From: Stercorarius parasiticus
Taxonomy: Eukaryota; Chordata; Aves; Charadriiformes; Stercorariidae
Reading direction: 5' to 3'
NCBI GenBank assembly: GCA_013396915.1
Contig: VWZL01000013.1
Location: 297,579 to 361,578 of the forward strand
Length of the DNA stretch: 64,000 nt
Shown here: positions 54,778 to 64,000 of the stretch, piece after piece
How positions within the stretch are numbered: the first letter of the stretch is position 1
How the letters are laid out: each line of letters opens with the position of its first letter
Program-made: the position numbers and the translations under genes
The notes under the pieces: model-generated
Database searches by the model: none
The model's input: the letters and a program-made list of their open reading frames with translations, nothing else
What the model was told of the DNA's origin: nothing

Positions 54778-56026
54778 GCTCCCACTGATGGTTATGGCTT
54801 GAGCAGGAGCCGGGGGGGGAGGAAAAGGGGGAAAAGGGGAGAGCACACCACCACACCATGCGAGCACGCAATGGGATGTTGGAGACCAAGCAGCCTCACG
54901 CCAGAGCCTGCGAAGGAACCACCCCCTGAAGCCAAGCCGGTGGCGTGGGCAGCACAGGTAGGATCTGGGATGGGGCCACCTCGCCCCGAGAGCCAGGGAA
55001 ACGCTGCCCGCCCCTCGCATTACACACGTGCAGCTCCCTATGGCTCCTCCACTCCGCTGCCGATGTGATCGGTCACGGTCCCTGCACACGATGATGAGCT
55101 GCAGGAGCAGCATCCCCGCAGGGACATCGCTGCAGCGTTTCCACCCAGCTGCTGGGGAGGGACCTTCACGTTCCGCTCCGGTGCCTCCGCTTGCCCTGGA
55201 AGGGGGCACGGTTGTATCACACGCACAGGCTGGGCACAGGAAAACGGCAGATGTCCACAGCTGTGCGAAGCATTTGCATTAAGCAAATTAGCAGTGGTCA
55301 CAACTGATGAAGGGCAACACTAATTTTTGGGGGTTTTTCTGAGTTTTTTTTTTAGCCCAACTGCTCATTTCATTTGCAACCGTATCACCCCGTGTTGCTC
55401 CTCGCTGCCAGGCTGCTCCTGCGCCCGCTCGTCGGGCTGGAGAGGGAAGGGAAAGGGATCCCATCAAGTCTGGCACGCTGGCCCCAGCCAGGCAGTGCCA
55501 TCTGGCAAAAAAACCCCAATTCAACAGCTCCATGTATTCCAAATGGTCATTTTATCACAGTTTATAGCAGCTTCTGCTTTCTCTTTGCATTCATCAGATA
55601 CCTATTCTAAATTCTATTCTATTCACCGCGCAATATTCCGAGCCAGGTCACTAATAATTACAGAATGAAAGATGAACAGACATGTGGCAATACCTGAAAG
55701 GAGACCAAGTCCGCTGGCACAAAGTCACCATCCAAATCCCGCTACTAAATGACTTTGCTATCTAACCCCAGAGTTTTAGTCTTTTCGGTAAGCGAAATGA
55801 GGGGAAAGCACCTGCTAAATATGAATTACTGCATTAAAAATGAACTGATAATCTATAATAATTTTTTATCTTTGAAACTCTCTGTTTAACTTTACTCAGA
55901 GTAAGCAGTTTTGCTGCGCAGGTAGGAGCACAAAGCTGTCTATAACTCACTGCTACCTTCTGTGCTGCTCTCGACATTATTATTTTTTTATGAAACAAAA
56001 ACGGCCAACAATGAGGAAAACGAATC
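54778..56026. other. Intergenic, end of GC-rich block
   Basis: Begins with a G-rich run (about 54811-54839) that could form a quadruplex, continues GC-rich to about 55300-55550, then becomes AT-rich. Open frames on both strands overlap without recognised domains. No gene supported. Confidence 0.55.
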
Positions 56027-56924
56027 TTTATTTTTTTTTTTTCTCTAAAAGCAGAATCCATATACATGGGGTTTTTTGTTTAGAAGGTGGTTTTAAGATG
56101 TGAATAGTCACATCACAGAAATAATACAGAACGACCAGTGAAGGAACGAAGAGCCAGTTTGACAATTGCTTTATCAAGTACTCCAAACATCATTTTTAAC
56201 TAATGTTTTTGCCGGAGCGGACTTTAGGACAGTATTAAAATCTTACTTACTCAACACAAGTACAGAGATAATGAGGGGAAAAAGAACTACAAAACACAAT
56301 TATTGCTGCTGTATCTGCATTTCTGTTTCCTTGCAGGATGTTCTGTAATATGCTGGTAAAACAGTTTTAAAATACCAGTTTCATTAAGAATGTCATTCAG
56401 ATAAATAAAAAGTAACCAACCACCCAACCTAACTCGGTAAACCGGACTTCATCTGAGACCAACAGAAAAAGCCGGCTTACAAAAAGCGGAGAGGTTTTGT
56501 TTTGCAAGGTGAAGAGCAGATTGTTAACACCTTTGAAATGCTGAGGATGGATGTGCTTAAACATCCAAGTAGATTAGGTTTGTAGGTGTTCCCAGTGCCC
56601 CCAGAGTCCGCTACTGCCAGCACCAGCGACATCTCACCTCTTTCTGGGAGCAGGCGGTTCCCCAGCTGTGCTCCAGACGTGCTCCTCAAGGCCCCCGGTC
56701 CTCCCGCACTTCCACACATGCCACTTTTACTCAGGTCTTCTCCAACGCCACTAGAATTGGCTCACAAGAGTACTCGTGCTCGTCGGGCATATGTGCAAGC
56801 GCTCGGGAGACTGGGTCTCCAACAGCTATTAAGCCTAAGGGAGGGGACGGGAACTATTGCGATCACTCAGGTTAAAGGGCAGACAGAGAATAAAAACTTC
56901 AAGCGCAAGTTTAGTGATGTTTTT

Positions 56925-56998
56925 TTGTCAGTTAGGCTGATGGTTGGACTAGATGATCTGAAAGGTCCCTTCCAACCTAGGCGATTCTATGATTCCAA
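56925..56998 (+). mobile_element. CR1 LINE 3'-end remnant
   Basis: GATGGTTGGACTAGATGATC, GGTCCCTTCCAACCTAGG and CGATTCTATGATTCC are the CR1 3' terminus on the + strand. Only about 75 bp recognisable. It lies antisense to the presumed ZC3H12C 3' UTR. Confidence 0.88.
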
Positions 56999-58261
56999 GT
57001 TATGACAACCCTTTAAGTCCTGAAAATGGAAGCTGGAAAAATATTTGAAGCATATTCATTAACTATGAACAACCTGATAGCGCCTGTATAAACATCTGCT
57101 ACACACTTCCCGTGTGCCGGTGCATTACCTTGTAACGCGCCGCGAGGAAAACCCAGCGCACAGCGGGATGATTTCACGTGGGATAAGGCGACTCGATCAC
57201 CAGTTTCTGATGGAACCTTAAGATACATGAAATGTATTCTAGAACATCTAAAGACCAAGCCCGAACATCTCTCATGTCACCTAGCAACAGGTTAGCTGGA
57301 ACAACCATTTAACACAGGTGATTTTAGGATTAGTTACACGGTTAGTCTAAACAATGAGCACATACATATTGAATTTGAACAAAATTCTTAAAACTACGCT
57401 TCTCTGAAATTTACAAAGTATATAAAATGCATGATTTGACAGTTATAAAACCTCAGCCCTTTTATAAAAAACAAAACAAGGCCATAGAGTTTTGTTTTGT
57501 TCTAAGTTTAAATCTATTGTTTTTATCTTCTCAGCAGTTTTAGTTCCTATGATAAATAAAAAATATAAACAGCACTCCACCACGGCCGTATAATGCAAGG
57601 AATAAATTAGCAAGAGTCACACTGTAAATCAAAATAAATAATTTCTAAATTATTTTTATTTTAAAAAAATGGTCTCTTTAATTGCACAGTATTTTAAATT
57701 TTCAGTAGCAACGCAAACTCTGGGTATTTTTCTAAATGCTCCGGACAGCATGAAAGCATCGTGTCTCATTTTTCAAGCTTTACACATCCAAAATACCTTG
57801 GTCAAACCATCAACTGATGGAACCGGTAAATGTTTTGGTAGTCTCTTACTGCGGCAAGGTGCTGCGGTATCTCTCACCCCAAGGCGTTCCGTCCTCCGGC
57901 GCTCACCTTGCTGGGGCGAACGCCCCCCAGCTTTCCGTCCCAAGTGAGGTACTCTGGTTTACACCCATAGCTTGGACATTTTTAGAAAAGCATTCACCAT
58001 TAGCTACAGCTTTCACAGCAGAAGATGGCCAACAGCTCAACAACAGTCCGCGTGCTCCAAGGCTGCCAAGGTCCCCTTCAAGGGCTTCACCAGACCGGCA
58101 CACCTGCTTTCGCACGAACACATCGGCCTTTTGGCTCCCCCCAGAGCTATTCTGCAGTGGAGGCCCGAGCTACAATTCAAACATACCGAAGAAAATAAAG
58201 GGCACCTGAAAAGATATGATCTTACCTCAGACTATTAGCAGTCGTCTTAAACCCACCTGCC

Positions 58262-58315
58262 AGGTATATATGTGTGTGTGTATACAGGTAGATACGCACA
58301 CACGCACATACTTTT
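58262..58315. repeat. TA/TG and CA dinucleotide-rich microsatellite
   Basis: Imperfect TATATGTGTGTGTGTATAC followed by ACGCACACACGCACATAC. Useful as a polymorphic marker; no function inferred. Confidence 0.8.
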
Positions 58316-61300
58316 TTTAAAAAAAGACAACAAAGTGATTAATACTGCCATAGCCTGGGCATATTTAGCCCAAAGTTGGGTATCCATGGGACATATTTAA
58401 AAACTGTAAATATTGGCAACACATTGTTGTATACAAGACAGCTGTGGGCAGGTGCCTAAGGTAAATGTGTATTCAAAATACCGTGTATCTATATGCTATT
58501 ACTGATGTAGCTATAACAGCTTGGGATTGTATCTAAAAATACGGAGTTTCTGGTAAGTATCAAAACAACTCTCAAGTATTGAAGACAAAGGAAAGCGTTG
58601 CCCTCTCTCTCCGTGGGGGGACAGGCCTAACCCGAAGGTATTTATCCTTCCCTGCAGTTCTAGCACTCAACGGCGGCAAAGGCAGCATCACTGAACTACC
58701 TTCTGCTGTTTAAGAAACACGGGATGTTACAGTTCAGTTATTTGCATCAACGCAATTACACTGACAAATGTAGTATTTGACCAGTATCATTGCTTTCTTC
58801 ATTACTGGTGTCCTCTCTATAGTCTGCTAAATATCTAGGCTGATCTCTTTGACGTGGAGGAGTTCACATGCAACTCCTCATTCTCTCTATTATCACAGCA
58901 AAAACAAAGGAAATACCAAGGCCAATATTTTGTCCACAGTAAATTTGCTTTACCCAACGTAAGAGTCTAAGGGGAGCTAGCACATCATTGCACAACCATA
59001 AAAACCACCAAATTACTCCTGTTCTTATACTTTTAAAGCATTTTCAGTGCTTGAGTACAAAGCACAGAACCTGTAACAAGAATTCTCTAGCAATCAACAC
59101 ACTTTCAGGGATTCAATACTGCATTAAATGTACGTGGAGGCAATCAATACTGATGACCCAGGTCTGGGTGCTGCAGCACGACAGTCCCATGTGTCTCCTC
59201 GCACCGTTTTCACAACATGGCTACGCCTGCTGGTCCAATACTCCAGGCCAGACTGCTACACGTAGGTAGTAGGAAGCATTCTGATGCTCACGTGATAGGG
59301 AAAAAGAAGAAACACCTCTATTACACGCACGTTTCTGTTCATGCTTAAAGGAATTCAACTTTTGGCAGAAGTGAATTCCTACATAAAAAATAAATGTAGA
59401 AACCCATTAAAAACACAAATATAATAACTGCATTATTAAAACAGCTGCATCTACACTATGGTGTAGTACTTAAGTGTAATTCAATTTTTTTAAAAAAAAA
59501 AATCTTAGTGTACAACTAAGATGAGACCCATTTCCCAGTCCAAACCTCAGCGTCAGAGCTGCATCGACCTCTACATTACAACATGCTCTACGGATGGCGA
59601 CCAACCAAATCCAGGGAAAAAACTGTTGCCACAGGTGAAGAGGTTCCTCTCCCTAAACAGACAAGGCAGGACAGATGGCGTAGAGCCCCTCCGGTATCGC
59701 CGCAGGGACAGGCGACAGCAGATCCCGCAGCGCATCAGCAGCAGAAGCTGCGTGAGCGCTACGTCCTGAATCGGTTTGCTGAACATGGTTCAGATTATTG
59801 GATATGTCTATAAGCACAATGCTCTTTAGAAGCATTTACTGTATACCCAAACCCTACTCGCTGCAACACACGGTGTCGCACAAGTAGTGAAAACGTCTTC
59901 GTATTCAAAGGTGCTTGGACATCATTTTCAGGCAGCATTTTACCTTTATTTTAGTAAGTTCCCACTACAAGGATTTTAGAAGGAAGAAGATGCCAATAGT
60001 TTCATTTTTCTTTTTAATATGTGAAATTGAGACAGACACCTAAATAAATACCTACTTTTACTTGCCTAGGTCTATTCTATGTCTGAAATCTCTAATTTTT
60101 AAATAAGGGATAAAATGTTGCCCAAAAAACTAGTTATAATTATACATTTGTGTTTCTACTAAATCTACAAATCAAAATAGTTCTCAGTTAAAAAGATACA
60201 ATTTGTATCAACAGTAAAAGGTACTTTCTGGTTCTTCAGGGCCTTACTTTAAATTCCAGCAAGCGTACCAAAATTTTCAGCAGTAATAGTGTAAACTAGT
60301 GATTTTTTTTTTTAACACTGAACATTGTTACAATGGATGGAAACCTAAAACTGTCGGCAACTGACTATGTCACGTAAGTACATCTGACATCAATTGCAAA
60401 ATCTATTTCTATCATATATATATAAAAAAGCTTACGAGGTGCTAGTAAAACCCATGACTGAAAACCAGAAATATCCCTTACTAATACTAAAACAGACTTG
60501 GTTTGTCTGTTTCTAAAACTACACTATTTGTGGCAAGAATCAGGCCTACACGATGCAACAGTCCAAAAACTAACTTCAGGAACACATACGGTATCTTCTC
60601 TCCCCGCAACCCTCCCCTCCCCAATCGAAAGAAAAAAAAAAAGTTTAAGTTATTATTTTCCGCTACAATATCATTACCATAGTGCAGTTAATAAATGTTG
60701 CATATCCTCAACACACAAAACCTTTTCAGGCCAGCCTTGATAAATAGCAAGAAAAATCAAACAGTATCTTAAATACAAAACTTGCATTGAGATAATTAAA
60801 TTCATTTAAAAACAGGTAAATATTTTATGAAAAGCATATTTTATCCAGTACACTTGTGCAGCAATACAAAGAAAAAAACACATAAAATGACTAAACGGGA
60901 CCCTACGATTTCAGGCTCCCTTCTACTGACCAGAAATACGCGGAGCTGGGTAATGACACACGGGAATTGAAACAGGGTGGCCTGGTTTGGGGAGGTTCTG
61001 AGCCTTTGCAGCTTCTGTGAGGTTCAAAGGGGGCTGCAAATTCTCAGCACCTTTGAAAATCAGGCAATAAGGCCTTTACCTTATCCATAAATTAATAAAA
61101 AAAAAAAAGAAAGATTTTTAGATTTTTTTTGTCCTACTCTGATTGCATCTGATCTTACTAATCGACTGCAACAACAAAACACGTAACTATTTAAACAAAA
61201 CAAAGCAAGCAATGAAAAGTGCCATACTATAAATTACTAATATATTGTTACCCATTTCACCCTTAACTGGTAACTTAATTATCTGTTTAAAAAATGAAGT

Positions 61301-61361
61301 CAGTGCTGTAGTAAATCTTTGTTTCCTATAAATAGATGATTATAGCACAAAAAAGCTCACA

Positions 61362-61382
61362 AAAACAAACAAACAAACAAAC
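61362..61382. repeat. AAAC tetranucleotide microsatellite
   Basis: Five AAAC-type units followed by ACACAC, immediately before the duplicated 49-nt segment and the N at 61436. Confidence 0.85.
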
Positions 61383-61386
61383 ACAC

Positions 61387-61435
61387 TCATGGTGTTGTAA
61401 AAAGTTCAAAAACTTGGCTTGAAAATTGCCTGCCA
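61387..61435 (+). repeat. 49-nt exact duplicate, copy 1 (ends at an N)
   Basis: Begins TCATGGTGTTGTAAAAAG and ends ATTGCCTGCCA, directly followed by N 61436. Identical over all 49 nt to 63739-63787, which directly follows N 63738. Such end-to-start identity at gaps is typical of overlapping contig ends. Confidence 0.95.
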
Positions 61436-61436
61436 N
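61436..61436. other. Single-N contig join
   Basis: Marks the end of the contig carrying the presumed distal 3' UTR; see the duplicated 49-nt segment. Confidence 0.85.
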
Positions 61437-61659
61437 GAAAATAGCCATTTAAAAATTTTCAAACTAGAACACAAAACATATCTGGTACTTCTGATGCATG
61501 GGGCTATACATACAGACTCCATGATACAGTATTTCACATAAACGGATTACTATATAACCTCCTTGCTGAGAAGGAGATCCCAAATGCTATTGTAGCAAAC
61601 CTCCCTCAGCATTAGAGCTGAGCTGAAAACTACTAGACACCACAAAGATGCATCATCTC

Positions 61660-63056
61660 TCAATAACCTAGCTGAGATTTTTCCACTAAGATGGCTGCAG
61701 CGAGCTGCTGAGCGTCCGTCACGTGAGGGTTCTTCTTCATGACGATCCTCACAAGATCAGGGGGGAAGATGTTGCAGAGATTTATGTAAACCTTCTCCCG
61801 GGTGTCTTGGTGCCTTGGAGGGTCTTGAGGGATTCCACAGTAAGGTATGCGCCAGGTCTGGTCCTGCTGTTCAGGTAAGCTTTGGAAGGCAAACTGCTCG
61901 TAACACGGCTGCGTGGGGTTACTCGGCAAGGAGTAGGTCTGGCGGTAGCCATAGGCATCCATCCCATAATTCTGCCTATCCCAGCTTCCAAGCCCATCTT
62001 GGCCAGAATAAGGCTTTCTGTGTCTTAGTGGAGAATTATCATATAAACGCGAGTCTGAAATGCTGTCTATTCTCGTGGACACTAGGGCTCTCCCCAGATG
62101 CATTGTCTTTGAATGTGACGAACTCTGAGATGCAGAGTAGTCGTTCGGACAACTAGAACGAGCACCAACGCTTGGATGCTGTAGATGCACAGCCATGTAC
62201 GGAATCGGAGGTTTGTGGTGATGCTTTGGTTCTTCGTGACTATAGCTTTGTACTCGTGTGAGAGGCTCGTGGTAGCTCTGTAGGAAGGGCTGAGTGTTAA
62301 GGCGGCCATGGGGGTGCATATGTTGGCACTTCAAGTTCTCCTCTAGCTGTGGGTCAGGTGAACTCATGTAAGAGCGGTCGCTGTAACCCACGTAGGAATC
62401 ACTACTGCCACAGCTAACGCTCCCTTCGCTGCTGCAGTCAGAAGCTACAGAGCTAATCCTATAATCTGTGTCCAAGGAGAAGCGCCTTTCAGGACTACGT
62501 GGACCAGACATACTTAGATTTGAATATGCACTCAGCATAGAGTAATACCCTACATCCACAGGAGACTCGCATTTTGGATACTGATCATAAGGCATTGGCG
62601 TTCCGTGATTTTTGGTTGCCATCATCACTGTAGGATACTGTCCCTGTGGTCTTTGATCCTGAGGTGGGAAGTGAACTCCGGAGGGAAGGCCGTTAGTTAA
62701 AGGTGCAGTACTTTGGGGTTTTGCAGCAGAGGAACTTGGTATACTAACTAAAGAAGGTACAGACCTGGTTTCCAATTTGTTTTTGGTGGGAAGCTTTTCC
62801 TCCAAGTCTTGATAGACTTGAGTCCTTATACTAGGATCTGATTGCCTCTTTGGAGTAGCACGCTTCAGCTCAGAAGTGCCATCATTTTTCGTGCTACAGG
62901 GAACACTATTGCTTTTTACCAGTCCTCCTTCACTTGTAGTTTTGGCAGCTGTGCTTCTAGACATGGCACGAAGTTCATCAGCCACAGATCGCTGAGGCTG
63001 ATTTCCTCTTTCCGGATGATAGTATTTGCATTTGTGTCCATAGGTACACTTCTTCC
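61660..63056 (-). CDS. ZC3H12C: ZC3H12C (Regnase-3), terminal coding exon
   Basis: Regnase-family RNase that degrades selected inflammatory mRNAs in the cytoplasm. On the - strand the exon starts after acceptor ATTAATAG (first base 63056), completes a split Gly codon, and encodes 464 further residues to TGA (61660-61662). The first residues, [17 protein letters not shown], hold the last two Cys and the His of the CCCH zinc finger (C-x5-C-x3-H); the first Cys is in the previous exon. [14 protein letters not shown] follows, a conserved family block. The middle is Ser/Tyr/Pro/Gln-rich and probably disordered. The end ([19 protein letters not shown], then [16 protein letters not shown]) is the conserved C-terminal helical domain. 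The PIN/NYN nuclease domain and N-terminus lie beyond 64000. The long disordered middle and C-terminus fit ZC3H12C better than ZC3H12A/B/D. Convergent with RDX. The exon sits on a segment bounded by Ns (61437-63737). Confidence 0.95.
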
Positions 63057-63737
63057 CTATTAATACAAACATAATCATAATAAAAAAAACTTCAATCAAA
63101 ATCTGTTAACCATCAAACAATGGAAATGCCCCTCATTTAAAGTTTTACTGATGATTGAAATATCTTGCAAATGGTTTTGTGTGACACAGGGTGAGATCTA
63201 AGACCTCCTCTCTTGTATTGTGGGGAAAAAGAGGCAGTGGTAGTGTGCTGCAGCTGGTGCTCTAGGAATGCAGACCAACACTACCAGCCATGTTTTGAGC
63301 TGAACGTGACACTGTCAGTGTATCTGTACACACCTGCTCTATCGGGCCAAGGAGATATACAGGCAGAAAGCTCAATAGGAAAGTCCCAGAGAGTCGTTAA
63401 GACCAGCAGGTTTCAGCTCAGTCAAGATGGTGGTGTGCCTCTAGGGATGCTCAGTAACTAAACTTCAAACAGCTCAATCAACTTTCTGGAAGAAAATTTC
63501 AGTGCCTTGTGACCAAATCACATTAGAAAAGGGCTTTCTGGAGCCTGCAGAATTTAGGTGCTGTTTTGGATGCATTCCTACAAATGACGGACTACTACCC
63601 ATTACTGCTCTTCCATGTGGATGGCGAAGAAGTCGCAACATGTAGTCCAAAGGCAATCAAAAGAGACTTCAGGGCCTTGGGACAGCTGGTAAAGGAGTCT
63701 GGAGCACAGGTTATTTTTTAACTCTCTCCTTCCAGTT

Positions 63738-63738
63738 N
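63738..63738. other. Single-N contig join
   Basis: Start of a new contig whose first 49 nt equal the last 49 nt of the contig ending at 61435. Confidence 0.85.
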
Positions 63739-63787
63739 TCATGGTGTTGTAAAAAGTTCAAAAACTTGGCTTGAAAATTGCCTGCCA
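63739..63787 (+). repeat. 49-nt exact duplicate, copy 2 (starts at an N)
   Basis: Identical to 61387-61435; see that entry. After it the sequence continues GAAGTAGCAAAATCC, whereas after copy 1 and its N it continues GAAAATAGCC. Confidence 0.95.
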
Positions 63788-63956
63788 GAAGTAGCAAAAT
63801 CCTCTCTCTGCAGGTTGTTTTAATACCACACAGCCCAAGGACAAACATCCAGCAAGTTAAAAAACGAGAACAAAAACCCCAACAACATGTAACGAGGACA
63901 GAAAGTGCTGCATATAAACCCCTGATGCACCAAAGATTATAACCAGAGACCACAGA

Positions 63957-63988
63957 TTTTTTTTTTTATATTATATATATATATATTA
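63957..63988. repeat. Poly-T and AT microsatellite
   Basis: A run of T followed by about ten AT units near the window end. Confidence 0.85.
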
Positions 63989-64000
63989 ATTTAAACTGGA

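Larger units (their letters stand above)
56027..61659 (-). other. ZC3H12C: Probable ZC3H12C 3' UTR (extent uncertain)
   Basis: AT-rich sequence with no supported open frame, lying directly after the ZC3H12C stop on the - strand. Family knowledge: ZC3H12C mRNAs have a multi-kilobase 3' UTR. TTTATT on the + strand at 56027-56032 (AATAAA on -) is one candidate end, but several others exist between 56 and 61 kb. Includes a CR1 tail (56925-56998), a TG/CA repeat at about 58265-58310 and an AAAC repeat at about 61362-61382. A single N at 61436 marks a contig join, so continuity with the exon is not certain. Confidence 0.4.
63057..64000 (-). other. ZC3H12C: ZC3H12C intron upstream of the last exon (partial)
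   Basis: Noncoding sequence 5' of the terminal exon on the - strand. Crosses N 63738, after which 63739-63787 repeats 61387-61435. The window ends in a T run and AT microsatellite. No exon recognised. Whether 63739-64000 truly belongs to this intron depends on the contig order being right. Confidence 0.6.

Noticed and set aside
48119..55668. Dense set of 60-190-residue open frames on both strands
   Set aside because: Expected from high GC (few stops). Frames overlap each other on both strands, lack recognisable domains and have no consistent splice pattern.
61782..63063. Secondary frames over the ZC3H12C exon on both strands
   Set aside because: Shadows of the 464-codon ZC3H12C frame, which is clearly the coding one.

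Overview
The window looks like nuclear DNA from a bird, or at least a sauropsid. Several truncated CR1 LINEs carry the typical CR1 3' end (GGTCCCTTCCAACC followed by TTCTATGATT-like tails). The two recognisable genes are vertebrate: radixin (RDX, + strand) and the last coding exon of ZC3H12C/Regnase-3 (- strand). The species cannot be named from the sequence.

Layout. 1-5788 is probably RDX intron 1, with no exon I can support; its one striking element is a perfect 23-bp hairpin at 3054-3121. 5789-37240 holds the complete RDX coding sequence in 13 coding exons. All introns are GT-AG, and the joined frame is 1752 nt, or 583 residues plus a stop. Introns carry CR1 copies at about 10.8 kb, 21.9 kb and 25.5-26.2 kb; the last is a nested cluster. 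The RDX 3' UTR follows 37240 and probably ends near the AATAAA at 39452. From 39.5 to about 56 kb is a long intergenic stretch with an antisense CR1 (about 40.3-41.2 kb), two exon-like segments (42542 and 47265), a GC-rich block (about 48.1-55.3 kb) and an antisense endogenous-retrovirus LTR (about 54.14-54.78 kb). About 56-61.66 kb is AT-rich and probably ZC3H12C 3' UTR. 61660-63056 (-) is the ZC3H12C terminal coding exon, followed by intron sequence to the window end.

The two genes face each other tail to tail, the same arrangement I recall for human ZC3H12C and RDX. They are not known to share a pathway: radixin links membrane proteins to F-actin, and ZC3H12C is a CCCH/PIN-type RNase that degrades inflammatory mRNAs.

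I did not find a convincing undescribed system. The observations most worth checking are: an exact 49-nt duplication whose copies abut single-N gaps on either side of the contig carrying the ZC3H12C exon (probable assembly error); the perfect intronic hairpin; a splice donor overlapping the RDX stop codon, with a candidate alternative 3' exon about 10 kb downstream; and the GC-rich intergenic block.
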